Source: Leptobrachium leishanense (lineage: Eukaryota; Chordata; Amphibia; Anura; Megophryidae). Taken from it: 64,000 bases of DNA. Shown here one piece after another: positions 9,600-21,689 of the stretch (its first letter is position 1; each line of letters starts with the position of its first letter). The translations under genes were made by a program, and so were the position numbers. The DNA is taken from contig CM019066.1 in assembly GCA_009667805.1 (NCBI GenBank), positions 3,472,001 to 3,536,000 of the forward strand, read 5' to 3'. The notes beneath the pieces are model-generated. The model ran no database searches. It was not told the origin of the DNA and was given only the letters and a program-made list of their open reading frames with translations.

Positions 9600-12500
9600 C
9601 TGATATCTGCCACTAATTCCTGAATAACCCTCCACATATACATATTTTTTTAAAGTACACAAATCAAGGTATTAAACTTGGGGTATTTTGACTCTTTCCA
9701 TGCAAACCATTTTACCACAAATCTATGCCAAAGTTTGAGAAAAAAAAAATTTGGTGATTTTTTTTTTGAACACAATTTAAGAATACATGTACTGTGAACT
9801 TTAAGGTTTACTGCCAAAAAGCCCCCCAAAATATGTTCAGCAACATCTTCTGAGTAAATTGATACCACCCAAGTATAGGTATGTTGGGTCATTTGGGGGC
9901 TAAAAGGCCTTATTTGGGGGGTGCGCATTTCAGTTTTCCAACTTGGAATTTTCACATTTCGTCATCATGCACCCATGTCCTATTTGGGACATTTTTGAAG
10001 CCGGCCAAAGTAATTTACCCCCATCAAACCATATATTTTTAGAAAGGGCACACCCTAGGGTGCTTCAAAGAGTTGTATTTTAACACTTTCCATGCACTAG
10101 CTCTATGTCAAACTTTCAGGTAGTCACTTTTTGTGTTATTTTTTCACACACATTGTACTTTAGGCATGAATTGTCAAATCCAGTTATGGGTTACTGCCAA
10201 AAAACACCCCAAAATATGTTCAGCAACATCTTCTGAGTAAATTGATACCACCCAAGTATAGGTATGTCGGGTCATTTGGGGGCTAATAGGCCTTATTTGG
10301 GGGGTGCGCATTTCAGTTTTCCAACTTGGAATTTTCACATTTCGTCATCATGCACCCATGTCCTATTTGGGACATTTTTGAAGCCGGCCAAAGTAATTTA
10401 CCCCCATCAAACCATATATTTTTAGAAAGGGCACACCCTAGGGTGCTTCAAAGAGTTGTATTTTAACACTTTCCATGCACTAGCTCTATGTCAAACTTTC
10501 AGGTAGTCACTTTTTGTGTTATTTTTTCACACACATTGTACTTTAGGCATGAATTGTCAAATCCAGTTATGGGTTACTGCCAAAAAACACCCCAAAATAT
10601 GTTCAGCAACATCTTCTGAGTAAATTGATACCACCCATGTATAGGTATGTCGGGTCATTTGGGGGCTAATAGGCCTTATTTGGGGGGTGCGCATTTCAGT
10701 TTTCCAACTTGGAATTTTCACATTTCGTCATCATGCACCCATGTCCTATTTGGACATTTTTGAAGCCGGCCAAAGTAATTTACCCCCATCAAACCATATA
10801 TTTTTAGAAAGGGCACACCCTAGGGTGCTTCAAAGAGTTGTATTTTAACACTTTCCATGCACTAGCTCTATGTCAAACTTTCAGGTAGTCACTTTTTGTG
10901 TTATTTTTTCACACACATTGTACTTTAGGCATGAATTGTCAAATCCAGTTATGGGTTACTGCAAAAAACACCCCAAAATATGTTCAGCAACATCTTCTGA
11001 GTAAATTGATACCACCCATGTATAGGTATGTCGGGTCATTTGGGGGCTAATAGGCCTTATTTGGGGGGTGCGCATTTCAGTTTTCCAACTTGGAATTTTC
11101 ACATTTCGTCATCATGCACCCATGTCCTATTTGGGACATTTTTGAAGCCGGCCAAAGTAATTTACCCACATCAAACCATATATTTTTAGAAAGGGCACAC
11201 CCTAGGGTGCTTCAAAGAGTTGTATTTTAACACTTTCCATGCACTAGCTCTATGTCAAACTTTCAGGTAGTCACTTTTTGTGTTATTTTTTCACACACAT
11301 TGTACTTTAGGCATGAATTGTCAAATCCAGTTATGGGTTACTGCCAAAAAACACCCCAAAATATGTTCAGCAACATCTTCTGAGTAAATTGATACCACCA
11401 TGTATAGGTATGTCGGGTCATTTGGGGGCTAATAGGCCTTATTTGGGGGGTGCGCATTTCAGTTTTCCAACTTGGAATTTTCACATTTCGTCATCATGCA
11501 CCCATGTCCTATTTGGGACATTTTTGAAGCCGGCCAAAGTAATTTACCCCCATCAAACCATATATTTTTAGAAAGGGCACACCCTGGGTGCTTCAAAGAG
11601 TTGTATTTTAACACTTTCCATGCACTAGCTCTATGTCAAACTTTCAGGTAGTCACTTTTTGTGTTATTTTTTCACACACATTGTACTTTAGGCATGAATT
11701 GTCAAATCCAGTTATGGTTACTGCCAAAAAACACCCCAAAATATGTTCAGCAACATCTTCTGAGTAATTGATACCACCCATGATAGGTATGTCGTCATTT
11801 GGGGGCGGGGGGGCTAATAGGCCTTATTTGGGGGGTGCGCATTTCAGTTTTCCAACTTGGAATTTTCACATTTCGTCATCATGCACCCATGTCCTATTTG
11901 GGACATTTTTGAAGCCGGCCAAAGTAATTTACCCCCATCAAACCATATATTTTTAGAAAGGGCACACCCTAGGTGCTTCAAAGAGTTGTATTTTAAACAC
12001 TTTCCATGCACTAGCTCTATGTCAAACTTTCAGGTAGTCACTTTTTGTGTTATTTTTTCACACACCATTGTACTTTAGGCATGAATTGTCAAATCCAGTT
12101 ATGGTCTTACTGCCAAAAAACACCCCAAAATATTTCAGCAACATTCTCTGAGTAAATTGATACCACCCATGTATAGGTATGTCGGCATTTGGGGGCTAAT
12201 AGGCCTTATTTGGGGGTGCGCATTTCAGTTTTCCAACTTGGAATTTTCACATTTCGTCATCATGCACCCATGTCCTATTGGGACATTTTTGAAGCCGGCC
12301 AAAGTAATTTACCCACACATCAAACCATATATTTTTAGAAAGGCGCACCCCTAGGGTGCTTCAAAGAGTTGTATTTTAACACTTTCCATGCACTAGCTCT
12401 ATGTCAAACTTTCAGGTAGTCACTTTTGTGTGTTATTTTTTCACACCACATTGTACTTTAGGCATGAATTGTCAAATCCAGTTATGGGTTACTGCCAAAA

Positions 12501-13330
12501 AACACCCCAAAATATGTTCAGCAACATCTTCTGAGTAAATTGATACCACCCATGTATTATATGTCGGGTCATTTGGGGGCTAATAGGCCTTATTTGGGGG
12601 GTGCGCATTTCAGTTTTCCAACTTGGAATTTTCACATTTCGTCATCATGCACCCATGTCCTATTTGGGACATTTTTGAAGCCGGCCAAAGTAATTTACCC
12701 CCATCAAACCATATATTTTTAGAAAGGGCACACCCTAGGGTGCTTCAAAGAGTTGTATTTTAACACTTTCCATGCACTAGCTCTATGGTCAACTTTCAGG
12801 TAGTCACTTTTTGTGTTATTTTTTCACACACATTGTACTTTAGGCATGAATTGTCAAATCCAGTTATGGGTTACTGCCAAAAACAAACCCAAAATATGTT
12901 CAGCAACATCTTCTGAGTAAATTGATACCACCCATGTATAGGTATGTCGGGTCATTTGGGGGCTAATAGGCCTTATTTGGGGGGTGCGCATTTCAGTTTT
13001 CCAACTTGAATTTCACATTTCGTCATCCATGCACCCATGTCTATTTGGGACATTTTTGAAGCCGGCCAAAGTAATTTACCCCCATCAAACCAAATATATT
13101 TTTAGAAAGGGCACACCCTAGGGTGCTTCAAAGATTGTATTTTAACACTTTCCATGCACTAGCTCTATGTCAAACTTTCAGGTAGTCACTTTTTGTGTTA
13201 TTTTTTCACACAGCATTGTACTTTAGGCATGAATTGTCAAATCCAGTTATGGGTTACTGCCAAAAAACACCCCAAAATATGTTCAGCAACATCTTCTGAG
13301 TAAATTGATACCACCCATATATAGATTTGT
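9600..13330. repeat. tandem satellite array, ~383-bp unit
   Basis: The landmark CAACATCTTCTGAGTAAATT recurs at 9841, 10224, 10607, 10988, 11371, 11751, 12139 (altered), 12522, 12904 and 13287, giving spacings of 380-388 bp. Units are nearly identical in the middle; the first is more diverged. Each contains TTTGGGGGGTGCGCATTTCA and TTTTTTCACACACATTGTAC. Short open frames across it (for example 11389-11571) are by-products of the repeat, not genes. Confidence 0.93.
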
Positions 13331-14470
13331 TCTGTTGTTTTTGGGTGCTACGCCAATCTTTGATGTGCTTGTCAATTTTCTAATTTGACATACAGTATCT
13401 TCTTTGCTTATCTTCTTTTTAGGGGCCTTTTACATACCCCAGTTGTATGAACGTGAATATATTTGGTAAGCTAACACCCAAAGTATTGTAAATGGAGTGT
13501 TTTTATGCTATGGATGCATCCGTTTGCTCCAAACAAATTGGATACAGTTTGGTGGTCCTTTTTCATTTTCACACCCACATCAGTTTTGGACTGTGATTTA
13601 GGAGACACTGTTGTTTGTTACTGCATGAAAACTCTCCAGGTTGTTTTCTGCAAGGTCTCCTGAGTACACCCATGCCCCCCATGCATAGGTTTGCCAGGAT
13701 TTTGGGAAGGTTCAAATACAATTTTTATGACTTTGTCATTGGAGTTGAAATTGAGATTATTTCTTCAGCTAGGCCTATCTTTGGTTTTGGGTCTACCGCA
13801 TACCCCAGTTTGAATTATTGCCAGAAAATTGTTTATATTTGTTATGTTGACACCCTAAGGTATTGCATATGGAGTGCTTTGATGCCATGGAGCAACGGTT
13901 TTAGCCCAAAACATTTGAGAAGGTGTGTGGCGGTAATTTTTCAATTTTCAGATTTTTACGCCCACAGTAGTTTTGGACTGTGATTTAGGAGACACTGTTG
14001 TTTGTTACTGCATGAAAACTCTCCAGGTTGTTTTCTGCAAGATCTCCTGAGTACACCCATGCCCCCCATGCATAGGTTTGCCAGGATTTTGGGAAGGTTC
14101 AAATACAATTTTTATGACTTTGTCATTGGAGTTGAAATTGAGATTATTTCTTCAGCTAGGCCTATCTTAGGTTTTGGGTCTACCGCATACCCCAGTTTGA
14201 ATTATTGCCAGAAAATTGTTTATATTTGTTATGTTGACACCCTAAGGTATTGCATATGGAGTGCTTTGATGCCATGGATGCAACGGTTTTAGCCCAAAAC
14301 ATTAGAGAAGGTGTGTGGCGGTAATTTTTCAATTTTCAGATTTTTACGCCCACAGTAGTTTTGGACTGTGATTTAGGAGACACTGTTGTTTGTTACTGCA
14401 TGAAAACTCTCCAGGTTGTTTTCTGCAAAATCTCCTGAGTACACCCATGCCCCCCATGCATAGGTGTGCA
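13330..14470. repeat. diverged ~387-bp tandem repeats related to the main satellite
   Basis: GGAGACACTGTTGTTTGTTA starts at 13601, 13988 and 14376 (387-388 bp apart). The unit parallels the neighbouring 383-bp unit: GTTACTGC, then a TCTCCTGAGTACACCCATGC segment corresponding to TTCTGAGTAAATTGATACCA, then CATAGGTTTG. Both arrays look like branches of one ancestral unit. The last copy runs directly into the transposase remnant. Confidence 0.8.
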
Positions 14471-15193
14471 AAGATTTTGGCAAAATACAGCACCAATTGT
14501 AGAACATAAAAATGTACGAATAAAATGTAAAAGTCTGGTGCCTGTCAAACTGGGGATGCTCTCTAGGGGGGCACAGGCTGTTGTCACTGAAGTGCATGAA
14601 ACGCAAAATGTTTTCATACCTTCTACGTGACATTGATTGGGGGTAAATGGGGGTAGAGCAGATGGGGCTACTGCTCCAGTAGGAGCGAATTGAGGGCTTC
14701 TTTATGATGCCCTCAGCATAGTAAGTGCCCAGAATTTCAGAAATTCTGGCACATCTAGCGGGGTCCATTGCTGCCTTGCCAAGTAGGAGTCTGGCTTCGC
14801 AGCACAATGCTGATGGGCATACAGATTTGATTGGGCCACGATGTGGCCCAACAAATCATACCCCATAAACACCTGCAAAAACTGTGTGGCGGTAAATCCT
14901 GCAACATCAATATTGATGCCAGGATTTGCCGTGAAAGGAGGGATATATGGCCTCTGGCGATGAGGCACTACCCACTCCTCAGCTGGAGCTGTGCGTCTCC
15001 TGCTGGCAGGTGGTGACCCAGGATCTGCATCAGAAACATCACTAGATACATCAGCCAGCGTAGATAATGTATCTAGCGACGTCTCTGAGCAGTTAGCGGG
15101 GTCGAAATGAGGGTCTGAGTCTGACGCAGATGCCTCAGATTCTGACGCCAGGATGGCATATGCCTCCTCGGCGCTGTACACCCTCTCAGACAT
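14470..15193 (-). pseudogene. piggyBac transposase, N-terminal part, frameshifted
   Basis: The start is ATG at 15191-15193 (MSERVYSAEEAYAILA), with an acidic serine-rich N-terminus. Then comes the conserved piggyBac region: WTPLDVPEFLKFWALTM, IIKKPSIRSYWSSSP, TPIYPQSMSRRRYENILRFM and HFSDNSLCPPREHPQFDRH. The frame breaks between LTML and IIKKPS near 14713, consistent with loss of one base. The aspartate-bearing catalytic domain and the C-terminal cysteine-rich region that normally follow are missing; satellite repeats occupy that side. Confidence 0.85.
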
Positions 15194-15296
15194 TATATAT
15201 AATAGATTATAAAATTTTATAATTATTATATATATATAAGCGGATTGTTGGTTCTTAGAAGAACCGTTGGGTTTCACAAGAAAATGCAAATAAACA

Positions 15297-15420
15297 CCTA
15301 AATCTCTCTAAATCCCTCTAAACCTGCCTCAATTCTTCTAAATCTCCCTAAAATCTTTCTAAATCTGCCTCAATTTTTCTAATCTCACTAAATCTCACTA
15401 AAATCTCTAACCTGTCAAAT
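15297..15420. repeat. short CT-rich tandem repeat
   Basis: Imperfect 12-14-bp units of the type TCTAAATCTCCCTAAA are repeated about eight times just upstream of the piggyBac transposase start (on its strand). It probably arose in the element's 5' untranslated region. Confidence 0.6.
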
Positions 15421-15638
15421 CTGATCTCTCTCTCTCGCTCACCAAAACACAAGTGAGGAGAGGGAGGGAGAATCACAGAGGTCAGAGCCAATATTTACAA
15501 AATATTGACCTGACCTGACAAATTAGAAATTTTATTTTGATTTTTTCTAACTTTTGATTGGATGTTGCTAGCCTGCCTCTCTGATGAGGCAGGCTAGGAA
15601 CATCCCACTCAGCCCCAAGATGACCCTGCCCTTAGAAC

Positions 15639-15836
15639 CCTAACCCTAACCCTACCCCTAACCCTACCCCTACCCCTAACCTACCCCTACCCCTAACCCT
15701 ACCCCTAACCCTACCCCTACCCCTAACCTAACCCTACCCCTAACCCTAACCCTACCCCTACCCCTAACCTAACCCTACCCCTAACCCTACCCCTAACCCT
15801 AACCCTAACCCTACCCCTAACCCTAACCCTAACCGT
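15639..15836. repeat. interstitial telomere-like repeat (CCCTAA/CCCTAC)n
   Basis: About 200 bp of CCCTAA hexamers mixed with the variant CCCTAC. CCCTAA is the complement of the vertebrate telomere repeat TTAGGG. The block lies inside the piggyBac, between the transposase 5' region and the right terminal hairpins, so it is an interstitial tract and not a chromosome end. Confidence 0.9.
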
Positions 15837-15899
15837 CAGTTTATTTTATTTATTTTTATTTTTATTTTACTTTTTTTTCACTTTTTTTTACACTTTTTT

Positions 15900-16395
15900 T
15901 TACTCTGCTGGGTGCCTTGATCCCTCGAGGCACCCAGCAGAGCACCTGATCACTGATGTGATCGTTTTTGTACTGAGTGCCACGATACCTCGTGGCACTC
16001 AGTACTTCCTGCCGCTACCGGAAGTGATCGCTCGGGGGGAGCGATCACGGACGGACCGGCGGCAGGTAAGCATATTGCAAGGATGCCTCGATGTCGAGGC
16101 ATCCTTGTAATATACTCAGAGCAGCTGGAAGCGATCTGATCGCTTCCAGCGCTCTCTAGAAGTGCCGGGCACCTCTCCGGTGAAACCGGATGTTGATCGC
16201 TCCCGGGGAGCGATCACATGGTGCCCCGGCACTTCTAAACGCCATTGCACGGCTGCCTGGACTCCCAGGCAGCCTGCAATGGCGTTTGAGCTGCTGGAAG
16301 CGATCCGATCACTTCCAGCGCTCAAAAAACGGCAGGACGTACCATGTACGTCAGCGGGTCTAAGAGAGACCCGCTGCAATGACGTACATGGTACG
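15900..16395. repeat. chain of consecutive perfect hairpins at the piggyBac right end
   Basis: At least seven separate inverted repeats follow one another: GGTGCC/GGCACC-type around 15910-15942, GAGTGCCAC/GTGGCACTC around 15975-16005, GATGCCTCG/CGAGGCATC 16082-16107, GGAAGCGATC/GATCGCTTCC 16126-16150, GCCATTGCA/TGCAATGGC 16240-16286, a GGAAGCGAT hairpin 16294-16320, and a long one with arms ACGTACCATGTACGTCA 16334-16398. Similar hairpin chains occur in the TTAA elements at 30852-32036 and 51820-53053. Confidence 0.8.
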
Positions 16396-16672
16396 TCCTC
16401 GGTCCTTAAGGGGTTAAGAAGGGAAAGTTTGATCTATGATTATTATTCTGTCCCATTACCTTTGGTCCCTTAACAAGTGGGAGGCACATCTGCAAACTGC
16501 TGTAAGTCCTACACCGTTCACCTGAGTTGGATGTACATACCCTCAAATTAAAGCTGACAGTCTGCAGTTAAAGCACATTGTGTTTGTTTCATTCCAACTC
16601 CATTGTGGTGGTGTATAGAGCCAAAGATGTCAGAATTGTGTCAATGTCCCAATATTTCTGGACCTGACTGTA

Positions 16673-16857
16673 AATGTACACAATAGCAATTGCATAACGT
16701 TAGGTTACGGCAGTGACCGAATTCATAGAAAAATCTTTATGAGACCTTTCTTCTTTTTATCAGTAACCATTCAACTGCTGTATCCATTAGATTTGTCACA
16801 CAATGCCAGTTTGCTATAACAGACGTATACATACAACAGTTACTCATCACTATACAT
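16673..16857. other. unassigned sequence
   Basis: Short spacer between the Tc1 element and the next MITE; nothing recognised. Confidence 0.4.
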
Positions 16858-16860
16858 GAA

Positions 16861-17582
16861 GGGCCCTATTACATTCTTCGTGCAAACGTTAACGCGTGCG
16901 CAAAAACGCATTAACGCGAGGGGCAAAACCCTTTGCGCTGAACGTCTTATTATAATGTCTGTGCAAAAAATGCACGTTAATATCTAGCACGGATGAACCT
17001 GCGCGATCACTGCGTGAGCAGCTGTACTGCGCGTTTCCTATACTTAACATTGTGAGTGCAAATGAGTTGTGCGCTGGTATGCGGATGGTATTAGAATCTA
17101 TGCACAAAATTTAACGCACAGCGTTTGCGAGCATAATTTTAACGTGTTTGAAAAGCTGGTGGTAACCGCAAATCAGAACGTCCTGGCCAAACCCAAATAC
17201 ACCAGCCCGAAAATAAAAAATACAACAATGTATAGTTACACATTCTACGCATACTCAAGCAATAAAATTGAGAAGTTGTGCGTTTTTGTTTTATTGATGC
17301 AGCATACAGTATATGCCCAGATTGATTTTGACAGGCGCAAAAACTGAACGGGAGATAATTGTGGTTCTTAATTCTGATTGGCTGAATCAAGTGAAAAAAC
17401 AGTCCGCACACTGATTTCTGCGTGCAGCGTTTTTGCGCGTCCATTTTACGCGTGTTTTTTTTTTGACAGATGAAAAAATGCTCGAGGATTGTAAGACCAG
17501 CGTTGTTTTACGCGCGTTAATTCTGCGCGCAAAAATTCACGCGTTCTGCGTTCGTTTTTGCGCGAAGAATGTAATAGAGCCC
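16861..17582. mobile_element. MITE, GGGCCCTATTACATTC family, copy A
   Basis: Ends GGGCCCTATTACATTCTTCG and inverse are flanked by a 3-bp direct repeat GAA (16858-16860, 17583-17585). The interior is rich in GCGC/AACG motifs, and matching blocks occur inverted near both ends. It contains no transposase. Copies B (24187-24930) and C (27416-28154) lie in the opposite orientation; a truncated copy starts at 42031. Confidence 0.78.
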
Positions 17583-17585
17583 GAA

Positions 17586-20162
17586 ATATACAAAAGAGCA
17601 CGTCTTGCACGGTCTTGATAGTAGTAGATGTGTTCAGCATATGATCACTCTTCATTTGTCATATAAACTCCACTCTGCCATCAATAAAAGACTAAGCGCC
17701 TCCACTTAATCTACAGAAGGCACGGGCTGGGTTACATTCGGGCAGCTTAATCATCTCATCAAGAGACTGAAGCAAGCCTTCCCCAAGCTCAGATTCACTT
17801 CTTCTGCTGCCTGCACGCGCGGCATACAACACGTAGAAATAGCAAGCTCTGCTTCTGTCTTCCGTTTAACGTCATTTCTTCCTAACAAGTCGATAAACAC
17901 CTGCTCCGTCTTCCATTCTTTGCACCTAACAGGTACACACCTAATCTCACGTAATGACTGGGAAATAAACATTTTTCCGCATTAAACAATGAGCTGTGTT
18001 CATTTCCAGCATCCGACACATTCAAATGAAGAAATTGCAGGTTTTTGATGAGATATCATTAGTCAACGTTCAACAAAGGGGTTTGCAGTCGAGCGTCGTG
18101 TCTCGGGGATGAGCGCATTAGGCGAGAGTGCTGCGGTTGGTGCTCGGGCTGTATTCGGGAACGCACAGCTGGGATTTGGAGAGCTGTTTGATCTGCCCTT
18201 TCAAGCTCTGATGATCCTGCTAAATTGCTTTTAATGGACGAGCGGGAAGAGGGGGTTTTGCCGTACGGAAAATGAGAAGGTCTTGTTATAAAACAATACA
18301 GACGATTGAACTCATAGGCACACCTGTCCTTTGTAGTTTATGTGCGCAGCTGCGCTGAAAAAACAAAAATAAAATGTTTAGAGTTTAACTTCTCAGCGAA
18401 TGTTCCATAAATTGTTCATTTTTTTATTTTATTTACAACACTGGTAGACCAAGGCAACTATTGGGTGGGATCGAAAGTGACTTCACATGGACGAGCAATT
18501 CTGTGATGCCACATATAGGTTGTAGCTTACTTGTATGCTGGAACCCAAACACGAGATATAGGGCAAAACCTTCAAGCTCTCTTACACAGAGGAAGGGAGG
18601 TCTCGAATATTAATGGATGTAGACGAGGAGGAAGTAGACCACAAATATGGGACAACAAAGCCAAAGGATCACTCAGGTACCATAAAGTAAAGCCATGGTC
18701 AAACGTCTGTGACGAGCAATGCCTCAGGCAGGTGTAGCCCAAATTTAGGACATGCACATGTTTTACATTTATTGCTGGTAGACTGTAAATAATCACAAAC
18801 TGTTACTTTTCAGTATCTTGAACCAAACGGGAAACCAATGATAAAGTGTACATGGGAAACAAAATACCTGGAAGCAATGGCAATTCAACAAACAAGCACA
18901 CAAACCATTCTGGACACGCCGATGGTCAGAGCTGTTTTGTGAAACAGGAATATAGGCCAGAGTAAAGACACAATCAGCAGCTGGTAGTGCAGCGCCCTAA
19001 CGTCAATGTCATGGGGAGAGATGGAAATCCATTATAGTTAATCCAGATCAGGAAGTGGTAGCTAACGTTGATGCCAGTAGGCTGGTCCAAAGGTTTAGTA
19101 ACCCCAATATCTGCCAGAGGAGAAGGGAAGGTCAACAGAACATAGGTTTAAACAAAGTGGTGAGACTGCTCAGTGAAACTGCTCCTGCTTGTCGACCTTT
19201 CAGGTCCCCATGACCGCCTTTAAAGAACATGAAATTTAACAGCTGGTGATTGCTATAGTTTATAAATAATAAATGTAACAGTGAATATTCCCTACAATAT
19301 GGCTGCACAAGCCTACCATACAGAATCCAGCAGAGGAGTGAGAACTGGAGAGTGGGGGAGAAGGACTACAAACCTGCTCTTCAGAAAACCAGAGTTATCA
19401 AGCAAACTGGGGAGCAGGAATGATTTTGAAAAAATGTTGGGTCACTACTGATTGGCAAGTGGGAGGCATTATGATATTTATGGGAACTCACCAGTGCAGC
19501 ATCCAACGATCCTAAAACTCGAACGTTCCCAGATGATGGTGGCAAAGAGTCTCATGGATCCATAGATTCTGCTTTAAGAGCGTCTGTTGAATCTGCAGTG
19601 TATCGACACTCTCTTGTATATGTTAGTAGTACATACAATTTCACAGAGTAGAGCAGCAATTCCAACAGGCAAAGTTAGGCATGTGCCATCACAATTCACG
19701 GAGCGACCACCTCAAAGACGTCCAAAGAACAGAAGAAAAACCGGACTGAGCACCCAACCTTCTTTTCAGACAGATTTATTGGACACACCAATTACAGCAA
19801 AGTAAAAACCCTTTTTTCAAACTTACTCCAGAATATGACCAGATCGAGTTTACAAGATGTTGGGTTCATGCAGAAGCTTTTGATTGTCAAGTAAACCCAT
19901 TCCTGGTAGTGAAGGGATTTATATCTGCGGATGTAACGGTTTGCAAGAATTTTTTAGAGATACAGTGAATTTTGTTTATTGCAAAATACAGTTTTTATTC
20001 TTACTATATAAGTTTGGCTACTGTAAGCCCCACCTTAGACTCGAGACTCAACTGAGAGATTTTCCGTCAATACTTTCTATAGAGGGAATCTCTCATATAT
20101 CAGTCACTGCAGAATTCTTATTGGGTCTTTATATTTTTTTGAGATAAAAACTTCTCGATAAC
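17586..20162. other. unassigned 2.6-kb region
   Basis: No transposon ends, protein motifs, RNA genes or tandem arrays are recognisable. Short open frames here (for example 17751-17972 and 19587-19805) show no known domain. It is the longest stretch between 8 and 24 kb that is not obviously repeat-derived, and so the best place to look for old unique or conserved noncoding DNA. Confidence 0.4.
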
Positions 20163-20739
20163 TAGTGATAAGCCGAACACCCCAGTGTTCGGTTCGCATT
20201 CGAACTCGAACAATTTCAAAAGTTCGAGTTCGAACTCGAACACGAACCGAACTCAATGCAAGTCAATGGGACTCGAAAGTTCGAATTTTAGAGTGCCCTC
20301 CAAGTGCGCATATATGCAAGATATTTGCCATAAAAGGTGTATGAGGGTCCGGGTAGTGCCCTGGGGGACAGAAAACAAGGACAAAAAGTAAAAAAATTTT
20401 TTTTAAAGGAACAGTGAGTTTTCCATGAAATAAAGGTTAAGAATAAAAACGAAAAATTCATTCAAATATCGTGCCTAGGAGGTCCCCATAACCGGCCCGT
20501 GAAGTGGCAGATTTGTAGGATGTATAGAAACATTTAAAAACAAAAAAATGACATTTCAAATGACGGTAAATGTTTTTCCTTTAATCTATTCATAAACAAC
20601 TGCTTGGGGCCGCAGTCTGTATGAAAAGAGGAGACATTTTAGGACACTCAGAACAAGTTTAGTGATTTTTTTGCTAAATTATGGTGAAACTTATTCAGGC
20701 TTTGGATGAAAGTAACAATAGGTACTTTAAAATTGGGCC

Positions 20740-21075
20740 TTTAGTGTCGGCAACAGTGCCGTCACACCGTAACCCCTCTGTTGTATTGTGGAAGAGTGCA
20801 GGGTTGGACCCTGCAGTCAAATAATAAAATGATATGAATCTGGTATAGGCATCAGTGGCAGTGCACCCAAATATTGTGCCTTTGGTGGCAGCAAGTGCCT
20901 TCACACCGTAAGTAACCCCTCTGTGGTATTATGGAAAAGTGCAGGGTTGGACCCTGCGGTCCAATATTAAAATGATATGAATCTGGTATAGGCATCAGTG
21001 GCAGTGCACCCAAATATTGTGCATTCACACCGTAAGTAACCCCTCTGTGGTATTGTGGAAGAGTGCAGTGGTGGA
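20740..21075. repeat. ~150-bp tandem repeat, about 2.5 units
   Basis: The phrase TCACACCGTAA...CCCCTCTG recurs near 20763, 20893 and 21027. GATATGAATCTGGTATAGGC followed by CAGTGGCAGTGCACCC recurs near 20831 and 20976. The last unit has a short internal deletion. Confidence 0.75.
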
Positions 21076-21689
21076 GGTTTTGGTAATGCAGAAGAGATCC
21101 CCGATCTATTCAGTTACATCAGCAGCTATAACAAAACCAGGTCAGCAATGTTTAGGCACTTGTACTGCGCTACTGTATATGGTGAGAATTGGCGCACACC
21201 AGTAGCAACAAGAAGCAAACAGAACAGGCAGGGAATACACAGAGAGAATAGTCAAATGGCAGGCAAAGTCGGCAACAGATCGTGTCCTCAGAACATGCAG
21301 GGTCAGTAACAAGTATACAAACTGATTCGGTAAGCTAGTGATGCGGGAATAAAGGCTGAGACACACTGAGCGTGTAGCGATGCACAGCGTAGCGAAGCAA
21401 AGAGAAGCAAACATTTTGCAGGCTTGACTTCACTCCGCTCCGCCTCGCAGCGTGTCTACACTACATTACGTTTGCTAAGTTCTCACCGCACTGGACAGGA
21501 ATCCACTAACTAAATTAAAATGTACACACAAAACCGTTTTATTTTCACAAAGCACATGTTATATAGGCAAAAAATGTTTATACTCAATAAAATACATCAA
21601 AAATTACTGTTAATTTAATAGGTATAGTATAAAAAATAAAAAAAGGTAACCCCTGATCATATATATTATAGAGACACGGAGCGCTGTGT

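Larger units (their letters stand above)
9138..16413 (-). mobile_element. piggyBac element carrying a satellite array and telomeric repeats
   Basis: TTAA lies on both sides (9134-9137, 16414-16417), with inverted ends CCCCTTAGTGACCG and CCCCTTAAGGACCG. The minus-strand transposase start region (15193-14470) confirms piggyBac. Internal order from the right end: hairpin chain, telomere-like repeats, short CT-rich repeats, transposase N-terminal part, diverged 387-bp repeats, 383-bp satellite array. The catalytic part of the transposase is absent where the repeats begin. Confidence 0.85.
8257..16672 (+). mobile_element. Tc1/mariner element with long inverted repeats, split by a piggyBac
   Basis: The ends CAGTCAGGTCCAGAAATATT and the inverse are flanked by TA. 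The inverted repeats are about 220 bp (8257-8478 and 16451-16672), the long-IR arrangement common in vertebrate Tc1 elements. Between them are a truncated transposase (8640-9137) and a 7.3-kb piggyBac insertion. Without the insertion the element would be about 1.1 kb, so it was already internally deleted. Confidence 0.9.

Noticed and set aside
11389..12722. Series of ~60-residue open frames with nearly identical translations (FPTWNFHISSSC...)
   Set aside because: They are the same frame of a tandem satellite read repeatedly; no start context, no domain, and small indels break them in some units.
13615..14292. Two nearly identical frames of 122 and 96 residues (MLLHENSPGCFLQ...)
   Set aside because: These are consecutive units of the 387-bp repeat; the similarity comes from tandem duplication and no domain is present.
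15639..15836. Possible chromosome end
   Set aside because: The telomere-like repeats are mixed with CCCTAC variants, only about 200 bp long, and flanked on both sides by piggyBac sequence.
9138..16413. CRISPR-like array (regular repeats)
   Set aside because: Units are contiguous 383-bp copies without distinct spacers, in a vertebrate transposon context.
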